64,000 bases of DNA. It comes from Argyresthia goedartella. Its lineage: Eukaryota; Arthropoda; Insecta; Lepidoptera; Argyresthiidae. The DNA is taken from positions 28,242,001 to 28,306,000 of the forward strand of contig OX463824.1 in NCBI GenBank assembly GCA_949825045.1, in the 5' to 3' direction. This document shows positions 21,001 through 33,000 of this stretch, one piece after another; positions within the stretch are counted from its first letter, which is position 1, and each line of letters opens with the position of its first letter. The notes beneath the pieces were generated by a model, which was given only the letters and a program-made list of their open reading frames with translations, did no database searches and had not been told where the DNA came from. The translations under genes were made by a program, and so were the position numbers.

Positions 21001-24000
21001 ATGCTATCACTCGCTCGGGAAATGACTGTGCACAGTATTGCATTTAAGCGGGACTTTAATAGACCAGCATTCTGTCCATTCGGCCATACGTCAAGCAAGG
21101 TCCACACTGAGCCTCGCGCCAAGCCTCGGTCGGTCAGGACGTGCCTCGCCCGAGGCAAACGCCTTTGCTGCCTCGCCCGAGCGTGCCTCGGCCTGAGCCA
21201 TGCATTGTCGGTTTTTTTGGATGCTCAAAGGCGCCTCAGAACGTTTGCCGCGCGCACTATGGACGGTCGTTTAACCTGTTTTGCCTCAGTTGGTCGTGTA
21301 ACGTTTTGGTGATGGATAAATAACAGTGCGTTACGTTAAACTGAGTGCTCGGCTGTGGCTCAGCCTCGCCGTGGCTCGGCTCGGCAGCCTCGTGCAAAAA
21401 GATTACAGATAGGGCATGCACCCTGGTATACCCAGTTCCTAACTATCCGGGTATACCCGGGTATACCAAGGTCTCGAAAGACCCGGTTCTGAAGAAGCAT
21501 ACCCGGTTCCCCCGGTTCTTGAAAAATACTAAAATTAACTACTAAAATGGAAAATTCTTAAAAGAAAAGGTACTCGCAGCGACGACTTATAGAAGCAGCT
21601 ACACTTCAATACTTAACGAACACGGACCAATACTTTGCTGATTTTCTAAATGATGATTTGGCTGTATTTCCTCGGCCCTCTTGCGATGAAATGAAATGAA
21701 ATGTGGGTATCGTTAATCTCGTACAGCCATTGTCAATGATCGAACAATGCGATATATGTGAGCAAGGTGAAGATGAGGTGGGAAATGCAGATGAAGTCGA
21801 TGTAATTCTTGTCCCAGACCCGATTATGTCCAAAAAGATGAGCTTGATATAGAGATGCAAAAAGCTACAGCCGTAAAAAGTAATAAGACGAGACATCAAG
21901 ACCGCTACGCCTACTTTACAACAGTCAAAAAAGTAATGGCATTGTTTGAAAACTGTGGAAGTCGTGGTAAAAACCTTTCACTAGCATATAACTATTTAAG
22001 AACCATACCATCAACAAGTGTAGAGCCTGAAATAATTTTCTCCTCAGCGGGCTACATTTGCAATCGCTTGCGCAGCTCGTTAAGTGACAGGAGCCTAGAT
22101 GTGATAAGTTACTTACGATCTCACTACCAAGAAAAAAATATTTCCAATAAAGCTATTCATTAAAATTAAAACGAAAATATGGTGATTTGTTGCTTTAGGT
22201 AATAAAAAAGAAATTATTTGTTGTGTTTTATCATGTTGCTGTTACTCATACGAGTATAAAAAGATGATTTATGCTGATTTATTAAAAAGACTGATTAATG
22301 TGTAGTTAAAGCTTTTTGAGTACCTATAATATTCCTGTTATGTAATGAGAAAAATGACTGTTTGAAACTATAGTGTCCTAATAAATGTTGATTTGATATA
22401 ATTTGCCAACTTTCTTATTCATACCTCGTAATAACGTTATATACTTTCAGTTTCTGTGTGATTTATTTGATATTACAGTTTTATGAGCCGGGACCGGGTG
22501 CACCCGGTGCACCCGGTTCTGACGGCTCCCAGACCCGGGTCTCAAAAATCTGGATCCGTGACCGGTTCTGCATGCCCTAATTACAGACCGAGGCTGCAAC
22601 GCGAGGCAAACGCTGCGAGGCAAACGTCCGAGTCTGCCTCGCGTGACGCGAGGGTCAGTGTGGACCCTACTATTAGCTGCGTACTGACTACTGGCGTCAG
22701 TATCTCCCCCGCTCGAGGCAACTTCGTGCTTTGCCTTAGGCGAGCTTGCCTCAACCCGAGCTTGCCTCAACCCGAGCTTGCCTCAACCCGAGCTTGCCTC
22801 AACCCGAGCTTGCCTCAACCCGAGCCAAACGCTCTCGGTTTTTGACGTTGCTATAAGGCGCCTTAGCGCCAGTTTCTGAATTGAGAAATTCACTGAGTTA
22901 ATATTTAAGTATCGTTCTGTCACTTTCTTTTGTGTGACATCTGCACAGACAGCACGATACTTAAGTATTTGATTAGTGAAATTCTCAATTCGGAAATCGG
23001 AGGTTAGTTACTTTATTTAGACGTTTGCCGCGCTCACTTAGGACAGTTTTATTTTGCCTCGCATGCTCGTGGCTTCTTGTGCCATCGATCAAGAGCAGTG
23101 TCTCAAGTTAATACCATTGTATAGTAAATATAGACGACTTTGGGTCGCGAAATTTGATGATTTACCTAATAAAGTGCTAAGACAAGATTCTGTTTTCATA
23201 TTAGGTACTATAAGACAAAGAATTAATATAAACCCATTAGTGGCGACGGCTTGCCGTACGTGCGGTCTAATGACGATCTGACGGACAACGGCTCGGTATT
23301 TCTTCGCGAGGTCACCTCGGATAACGCAAAATTACACTGAGGCAGCCTACCGCGGCAAACGGGGCCCTGGCAAACGCCCGAGGCGGCGGCTCAAGTGTCC
23401 CTTATCTCAAGCTTCACCTCTCGCATTCCAGCAAAGGAACCTGAAGCAGAAGTTCGCAGCGCTGCTTAGGCGGTTCAAGATGCCGGAGGAGCTCGGCGAG
23501 CGGGGCGCGGCGCGCGACACGCATCACGCGCATCGGGATATAGACGAGTTGTTTCAGGTGAGCATAGAGATAAAAACGAGCTGTTTCAGGTGAGCATCAA
23601 GATATAGACGAGCTGATTCAGATGAGTATTGAGATATAGACGAGCTGTTTCAGGTGAGTAAGAGATAAAGACGAGCTGTTTTAGGTGAGCATCGAGATAT
23701 ACAAGAGCTGTTTCAAGTGAGCTTTAAATCTTCATCGTCATCTTCAACTTTAAATCAAAATACTTCAACAAACGTAGTTTATATCACCCGGGATATGATT
23801 AAGAATCGATAAAGATTGAGACTTAATTCATTAGTAGTTAAGATAAAAAAATTGTAGTTAAAATACTAAAGTGCTTCGCCCTTCTCAGTAAATTTTAGTA
23901 CATGCTCCATAAAAAGGATTATTATGGACAGGATGCATTCTGATGGTGACGTTTTCTCACGTCCATTTCGGCCTTTTAAGTCGTATACCCCAATCAAACA

Positions 24001-27000
24001 AGTTCCATCTCCCAACCACCAGGAGCTGGAGTCTCTCTCTTGCGGCGAGGGTGAGGACTCTGGGCCGGACCAGATGGACACGATCAGCATCGGCTCCACG
24101 CCCAAGCCCTCGATCAGGCCTTTCTTCAGCAGCTCCAAGAGTCTGGCCAACCAGGAGCACCATCGACACTCCAACGGTGAGAGAGGTATATTGATGAAGC
24201 TTGAATAGCAGATCCACAACTTACTATGCACTGGCTGCATCCGACGCGCCGCATGCGGCTAGCCGCATAGTACATTATGGGAGCCATTCCTGCACGCGGT
24301 AACCAAGTCTAAACCAATTTTCAACACCGACGCTGCCGATCGCATTAGCACACACATTTCTATAGCTGTCCTCGCACGTCGCAACTTGTCGTAAACTAGT
24401 TTCCAAAGGTGACTGAAATAACATTCGTTATTGAGATTGGGCAAAACATGAGTCGCGCTGTGGGAGTACAAGTTGCATCGCGGATGGCGTTGCCGGCACT
24501 CCGTGTCAGAATGTCCTTAGCTGAGATTATGATATAGACGCCACAGATGCACCTACTTAGCGTGTCATGCATGCAGGGCTGCCAGTGGAAATTTTTAAAT
24601 TATTCAGCCATGTTTCTGAAATTATACAAAATGACATGTCAGGATACAAACACTGCATAAACAACAACTGCAACACAATCGAAACTCGAAACTAACCACA
24701 ACCATGGCTCCTACTCTGTCGCACTTGCATATTTAAGCGACAGAGAAGGATATATCGTGAGTTTCGATTCGACTTTAGTTTTTAGTAGTTAGTAGCATTT
24801 GTGAACGTCAACGTAGCGACAGGTCCGAATTGTACTAAGAAAACAACGACTATGAAATCAGATTACAACATATAGGTTTTATGTATCCAATTATACATGA
24901 GGATCCAGGTTACAAGGAGGATACAATCAGTCACCTAATTATACAGTTTTTGTATCCAATTAAACAATCTGGCAGCCCTGTGCATTGGTGTTCTACACCT
25001 ACTGAACTCCGTCACTCAAAGTCCGTTATAACTGTCAGACGTTTGCTGATATAAAAATATATATATATACGCTCGGTTGATTGGTTGGTGCTTGCTTACG
25101 GCGTCTACTTCTATGTGTCTGTGGTCGAGAATGAGCCTCGTTATTACATTTTGTGATACTATACATCCATACAGAAATATCCAATAGAATGAATTAGCAA
25201 GTTGATGACATAAAATTATGTAAAAAGCTTAGAATGAATCTGCATTTAGAGAGAGTGTACCATGTGTTTCGCTTTACAAAGTTTCTTTTTCATTTGAAAC
25301 AAAGAAATAACTGTTCAGACCATTTTCAGAACTAATACCACTAATCGAATGTTACAAGCTTTAAAATAAAATTGTGAAGTTGCTTTCATGAAACCATACA
25401 ATGATTTAAGTTTATTGTAACATTTTTGTTTGTGTTATGTTCAGCTGTGTGCAAGTAGCATTTTTGTGCTTTTGTGTGTGTGTGTGGCGGGGGGATGTCA
25501 TAGCCATAGAAACCATATCTTTGTTAAATGACATCCTACAATCCTATTTTCCGAACCCTTCATATTTAATAAATCCTTCAATAACGATTGGGTAGAACAT
25601 GCCGTGCCAACGTGGCCTTTTGTCGGAAAAGAGTCACGAAGGTGGGCACGGCGCCATAGAACTCATTTTATATGTACATGAGCTCTTGCATTGGCTTACA
25701 TTATTTCTCGTTAGCCACAAATGTCGATTATATTTGTCCAAGCTCTCTGATTCATCCAAGAACGTGCTTTTGATTAACGAAATGAATTTTGAGTTCTAAA
25801 GACAAAACTCACTATTGTTATGCTATTTGTGGTCCTTCGAGCAGGTTATGAACCACCTATTTATGATACTACTTAAATTGGGACACAAACATACGTTTTT
25901 TTATACAAGATTATAGTTAGACCATGTAAGTTTAAAGTATACTTGTATTGAACTAGCATCGTCCCCAAAACTACGTACAGTATATGAATTTTGAACCTCC
26001 CCCGTTCCCTCGAACTAGAATTTGAATTTCGGACCTCCCCTCCATCCCCCCGCCCCACCCGCCAACTGACACGCCCGCATGCGCAGTGACCCGCCACGCG
26101 AGCCTCGCCACGGCCTCCGAGTTGCGCGAGCGCCCGCCGGCGACTGTCGCGCTCACAGGTAACTATCGATGCTTCTGTTTGAAGTTAGGGATTTGGATGC
26201 GTGTTGGAGAACCGATTAATTGGCAAGGTTGTGATTTAGTCGAGGTGGGGACTGAAATAATGCGCCCTAAAATGTTCATGTGTAGAAACCAGATAGGCGT
26301 TCAAACTGGACTAAAGTAAAGACGGGTGCCAACGTCAACAAGTTGCGTTTCTAGTTGCAGCGCCTTCTTTGACCTAGTGGCACCTTGTAACTCAATTAAT
26401 CAAGAATCTAACAACTACACAGAGGAAATTGCCATTTTCGGACCTTCACACTGTCTCCAATGCCTATGATTAATTTATTTAAAGTTTACTGCAAGCTTCC
26501 TTTTGTCTTTTGATTTTGTTTTCACGTTTCCATTTTCACTTCATGATAGCACGATTTGATTGCATGACATGAGTTTTAAGTCTTTATACCAGAATCTCTT
26601 GATTTAAATTACGCTCCTTACTAAATGTCTTAAGATCTTCTTCAAGACCTCTTAAACTGCGCACACCTCTGCCACCCAAACATTGAATATTTTATTGACC
26701 TTTATGTCAGTGTTAATGTGTGTGTCCGAATTAATGTGTCAGCTATTTCAGCACCCTAACGATTCGATTTGCTCGAATTAGAGTTTTGGAATTGTTCTTA
26801 TATTCTGCTTTTTGAAATTAATGGCATCTCACCTCTTGTTTTTTGTTAGTCTCAAGTGTTCTTCTTTCATGAACCTAAAAATTTACATCTATGCGTATTG
26901 TCTGTTTCAATTGAATTAAAGCAGAACTGGGATGTAATGCTTCTATTAGATAAGCCTCGCACAAGCATATCGCAGGCTTCAAAAGTTAAGTTTTGGGAAG

Positions 27001-30000
27001 GACATATTTTCAGGTGTAAGAGAATTCCCTAAATCTCACTAAAGCTCACTGCGTTCGACGTCCTCCTCCAAAGTGTCCTAGCTTGTTCAATCTGGTTGAA
27101 GGAAATGCCAGCGAGCCTCTGACACCGGAAAAGTGTCCTAGTTTGCCCAATACGATTGAAGGAAATTCTCGCAGACTTTTGAAAAGTGTCCTAGACTGCT
27201 CAATATTATACTTCTGGAGCCTGCGTATGCTTGTGCGAAGCTTGTTAAATAGTAGCATTACCCACCTGATATTTAGCCGCAACATCACTGACACAACACG
27301 CCATAATGATAACTGACCTCCGATAGGAGGATGGCACCCAAAGAAGAAGAAGTGTGGTCTGTTGCTGGTTAGCATTCCATTAAAGCTCTAACTTTATCGA
27401 ATCGTTACCGTGCTAGCTAGCACTTCTAAAAGCGGTGTCTGACCCAATGCTCCGGCCATGCAGAATCGGAAGCCATCCGAAGCTCGCTGGGCGACGAGCG
27501 CGCCAGCGAGGGCAACAGCGACGGCGACGCGGCGGCCGACGCGGCGGTCAGCGGCGCCTCCGTGTCCAGCTCGCCGCCGAAGGACAACAAGGTAAGATCC
27601 GGAATAGAATGACGCCATCCGGAGTTGTATGAATGAATCAGGGAGTGGAAGAATGGAATAAATGAGTTGAATGAAGGAGAATCAGAAGTCATACAACGCT
27701 TGTTAGGCGACGAGCACGCGGCGGTCAGCGGCGCCTCCATGTCCAGCTCGCCGCCGAAGGACAACAAGGTAAGATCCGGAATAGATTGACGCCATCCGGA
27801 GTGGTATGAATGAGTCAGGGAGTGGAAGAATGGAATAAATGAGTTGAATGAAGGAGAATCAGAAGTCATACAACGCTTGTTAGGCGACGAGCACGCGGCG
27901 GTCAGCGGCGCCTCCATGTCCAGCTCGCCGCCGAAGGACAACAAGGTAAGATCCGGAATAGATTGTCGCCATCCGGAGTGGTATGAATGAATCAGGGAGT
28001 GGAAGAATGGAATAAATGAGTTGAATTTAGGAGAATCAGAAGCCATCCGAAGCTTCTTAGGCGACGAGCACACGAGCAAAGGTGAGTACTACATCGGTAG
28101 GGGAATCAAGTCATCAGGAGTGGAAAATGGCCATCTATAGGTGAATGAAGCCATTTTGAGTGTAATGAAGCCATTCGGAGTGAAATGAGGCCATTGGGAC
28201 TGGAATGAAGACATCCGGAGTGAACTGAAGCTACCTTGGGTAGAATAAAGCCATTTAAAAAAAGGAATTAATGAATCAATTAGTGTATTGAATTATGATG
28301 TGGATTGAATGGAAGAAATGAATGAGTGGAATGTAGGACCATGTAGTCAAGCCTTATAATTACCCTGCCACCATCGTTAACCACATCTCTTTTCCACAAC
28401 AGGAGGACAAGCGCACTCGTCTCTTCAGACACGCGACTAGTGGCGGCAACTTATTGCCGGGTGTCGCCCGCAAGAAGAACTCTCTAGTGTCAGAGCGGCC
28501 GCTGTCGGCGCACGACCTGCCCGCACAAAGCCCCACCACTTTGGAGGTATGCTCGCACGAGCGACTGGCAGATGGTGGCAACTTTTAAGTTGATAAATAG
28601 GACATTGTGACGTTGTACATCGTGTAATGTAACACCGTCATGACGTGTGACAGTGCAATTTACTACGATTGGACGACGAAGGCGGGCTAGTTTAAGTTTA
28701 AGAATCTTATGTCTTGTGGCGCAGTTTTTTGTACAAAAACCCTCTCATACAGTCCTCTTCCCACCCGTAGCCGCGGCGCATGATGGAGCAGATCAACCGG
28801 CTGCTCGGCGAGGACGGCCCGGCGCCGGAGGCGGTCGCGGTGACGTCACCGGGCGCGGTCGCGGCGGCGCTGCTCTCGCTGGGCGTGCCCGCGATGGTGG
28901 CGCCGCCCGGCGACATCCGCCCGCTGCTGCACGCGCTCTATACGAGGATGAACAAACCGTGAGTTACATGAACTTGTTGATGTAGCGTACAGGATGTAGC
29001 GGTCATCACCGGTGGTAAGCAGCAGCGTCGAGCTGAAGAATTCAAACTTTATCCCGACATCTATTAGCACATCTTATTTAGACATATCAAGTTCTTACCT
29101 ACTCAACGCAAGCACTCTCATCTAAAATCGAACTGAACTTTTCTGGCATAGGAGTGGACAGGCACGTTCAATCTCCACTCTCCCGCGACAGAAAAGGTCA
29201 GAAATGACACAGATCAATTTTTGTTTCCTTCTTATAATGCCTCTCCACTTCTGTAGATTAGAGGTCAGCTCGCCACACTCCTCTTCTTCGCTGGCCACTC
29301 CCGTCCATTCCCTTATGTTGCGGAGCCACGACTTCCTCCTATAGCCAGTGCGTCTTTTCATCGAAAGATGACCTGAAGATTGAAGTCGTTACGAAGATTA
29401 CGAAGATTACGAACATTGTAGCAATGTTCACTTACTTTACTTGGCTGCAGTAACGCGCGGCGCTCCGGCGTGCGCGTGCTGGTGTGCGGCGGCGACGCAG
29501 CGGTGGCGGCGGCAGTGCGCGCGCACGCGGACCTGGCGGCGCGGCGCACACACGATGCGCCGCCCGTGCGCTTCCACCTCGTGCCGATTGGTGAGTGACT
29601 CGGCGACATAACTAGAAGTTTTACCTTTCACCAATAGATGGCGGTTAAAACGTTAGCCGCTAAATTGGCTACAAGTTGTTAATCTAATGTTTGAATATTG
29701 ACGCGCCCTGCTTCCATATTGTGCCAATAGGTAAGTTTGTAGCTAGGCGACGGAGCTAGGAGTTCGAGTGATTACTGCTAGATGGCGCAGTGTGCGAAAA
29801 CACCAAATTGTATGATTATTTATATATAATGTTTATAACACCGTGTGTTCAATGCATAAGTGTTGGTATGCTTTCACCTCGTATCAATAGAGGAATATAC
29901 ATCTCTATTCGGGCAAGAAGTTTGAATTTCACCACTAGATGGTGGTCGAAACTTGGAGCGTCTGCCACTAGAAATACATATGTGATTTCCTCCCTCCAAA

Positions 30001-33000
30001 CCAGGAAGGAATAAATTAATGTTATACAGGACATAGGGTATCCTAGTGTGAAGTTAGAAGCAATAAAATAAAGAATAAACAAATGTTTGTGTCTGACCGC
30101 AGGCTCGAACACGGTGTGCCGTCACCTCGCATCTATGGACGCGGGCTACGCGGCGCTGTTCGGCGGCGACACGTGGGCGGCACTCAGCGAGCGCGGCAGT
30201 GACTGTGCGGCGCCGGACCTCGGCGAGCTGAGCTGCCGCGTGGCCAGGTGGGGGGGCAGCCTTAGTAGCCACACAATGCCAAGACTTACCTTTAATTGAG
30301 CCCGTTGCGTCCCACTGCTGCTGAGCAGAATTTTCAAAAGGATGGGAGTGACTTTCCGTTAGGAATGGAATGGAGGTGTTTTCAATTGACCAATTCCTCA
30401 TCCTCAAGCCAATAAAGGATATGTTCAATAGGGGGGAAATGGTATGTGGTAAGCAGCAGTTGTTTTCTTCAAGTTCTTGCTGTCCTTCTAGTATACAGTA
30501 TCATTGCTTCCATATGCTGAATTTTCTGCTTGGTTTTCTTAAGAGCTGTCGGTTTCGCTGTCTTTTTCCTAGATGAATTATCTTTATGGCTTGAGGCATT
30601 TGTCTCTGTCTTGTCTTTGAGAAGCACGCAAGTTCTTTCAATAGCTGTTTGAAATCTTCGGTTTTCTTTTGTCTTAAAGAAGTTTGCCTTCGTCTTTTTA
30701 TCTTCACAACATTATTGTAAGACAGTCACTGCTCGCAGTGCTAAGATTCTACTTGCTTCACTGTTCAACTATTTTTTTTCAATCTCATGTGTATTGTATT
30801 ATAGCGCCCACATGCGTGCCATGTTTTGAAATGAGCTGGAATTGCCGTTGGACTAGCTAGGCTATTGTTGCGTTGCGTCGTTAAAGGGCTGATTGTATTT
30901 ATTGTGGACCTTTGAGATTTAAATTAACTAACACGACGCTAAACTACATTTCTTATTGACAATGTTAGACAATCTGCCAGGATGGCGGTCCTCGCTGCGG
31001 GCCCATTAGACAGCTGGAAACCTGGCTCACCGCCGTAAGGGAGTCTAAACTGACGGCGATACCCGTGTTACTAACCTGACAGGGTCTTCCTAAGCCCTAT
31101 GACCTGGCTTCCGAAGCGACGTATCTCAGGCTCGCTCAAGATATCTTCCAGCCAAGTTCACTCCTCCAAGCCAATCTTCGGGTCACCGTCTGGTCAATTT
31201 ATGTCCATTAATTATTCTAATTATGGGATATTTCCCAGCGAAACACGCAAACCTCACGCTACTATTAACCCTAGTTAATCACGACTAATCAGCCCAGGGC
31301 TACCGAACAAATCACGATCACAGGGCGTGCTGTGAATCTCTTTGGCTGTCCACGTAATATTATTCAAACCACTTCAGCCGATCCGCGGTGCTGACCTCAG
31401 CAAACCAAACTCGCGGTTGGAAGACGGATTTCTTCCAAACTATAGGCTCTTATACGAAGGAGAATTCACAAAAACATCAGGCATCCCGGCGTGGCCCAAA
31501 TTCAACCCGTTTTTTGAGGTTACATACTTCTATTCTGCCAGTGGCAGTTCCATCCCGTTCATATTCAAAATTTGAAGGGTGCGTTCAAAAACTACATCTA
31601 CTACTAAGTCGATCACGGAATCGAACTACGCTTGGTTCCAAACAGACACTGTCATTTCTGATTAATTCCTTAAGCAATACTACTCGTGTTACACTAGTAA
31701 TTCACAAGCCGAAACGTACTTCATTACTTGTCTAGGATATCAGGACACGACACGGTAGGTATTTTACAGAAATTATGAAACCTCTTTGATGTTCAGATAT
31801 CTGACCCTTGAGTCCCCTAATAAAACTAGAATAGCAATAGTATATCAATTGCACCAAGGCCGCCAAATGCCATATTCGGCAGTCCGCCTCAAAACAAAAG
31901 AAGCGCCACTGTGAAGCCAGGTATGTGTGCAGCGCCACTGCCATGTATGCTCTGCCAGGGTTCAGTCTCTACCGGAACGACAGGATAGGCAAGGCTGATG
32001 GCGGTGTTGCTATCTACCTACGTTCTGACATCCCATGCAAAGTCATCAGCCAGTCGCCAAGCCTGTACTCTGGTTCTGCTGAACACCTGTTCCTGGAGAT
32101 ATTCTTGCGTCACAACAAAGTCCTCCTGGGTGTCTATTATAGCCCCTCTCTTCGAATCGACTATTTTAACTCTTTTGAAACCCTTCTCAGTGACTTGACT
32201 CCTCTTTATAGCGACCTAATTCTCGGCGACTTCAACACTTGCCTTCTCAAGAATAACGGTCGCTCAGCGAAGCTGAATTCTCTTGTAAGTTCATTTAACA
32301 AGCATATCCTTCCTCTAGAGGCCACTCACTTTCAACCACACTGCACCCCCTCTCTTCTAGATCTAATGATTACTTCTGACATGTCTAAGGTTGCTGCGCA
32401 TGGCCAACTTAACGCCCCTTTCTCCTATCACAATCTTATTTACCTCTCTTATAAGATAAAGCCTCCCAAGCGAGCAGATAAATTCCTTGACATTCGTAGC
32501 TTCAAGGGCATGGATATAACCTCCCTTAGTTCAGACGCCTCCTCTGTCGACTGGTCGCCTGTCTACGGTAGTGAGACCATTGATGACAAAGTACGGAACT
32601 TCAACTCTATTGTCCTGAGCTTGTTTGATAAGCATGCTCCGGTCAAGAGGGTTAGAGTTAAGTATCTTCCTGCACCGTGGCTTACTGACACCATTAAGGG
32701 TCTGATGGCTAAGAGAAACCGTGCCAAGTCTAGATATAAGAGGGATCCGACCGATGAGAATCTTTTAATTTTCAAACGCCTCCGTAATCGTTGCACTCGC
32801 CTGTGTCGTGATTCTAAACGCCGTCATATCTACGAATGTATCGAGAGCTATACTCCAGCACAGGTCTGGAAGTTCCTGAAGACCCTTGGTGTTGGTAAGT
32901 CCCAGGACTTGGCAACCGGAAATTTCGATCTTCGGGGTCTCAATAGTTTCTTTGCAACTCCCCCTGTTGCGATAGACCCCCTCTTCAAGGATGCAACCCT

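Larger units (their letters stand above)
21099..22666. mobile_element. inverted-repeat DNA element interrupted by a hAT
   Basis: Perfect 12-bp inverted ends GGTCCACACTGA (21099-21110) and TCAGTGTGGACC (22655-22666). The interior is rich in GCCTCG and GAGGC motifs. Without the hAT it would be about 400 bp. A related sequence follows from about 22690 to 23400. No coding capacity, so probably non-autonomous. Confidence 0.6.

Noticed and set aside
24023..24240. - strand ORFs overlapping PACS exon F
   Set aside because: Shadows of the conserved coding exon.
27426..28079. 217-codon - strand ORF with three near-identical repeats
   Set aside because: Shadow of the 177-bp tandem duplication of PACS exon H on the other strand.
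28959..29361. Possible extra PACS exon
   Set aside because: Exon J joins exon K in phase without it, and no conserved PACS residues are encoded there.
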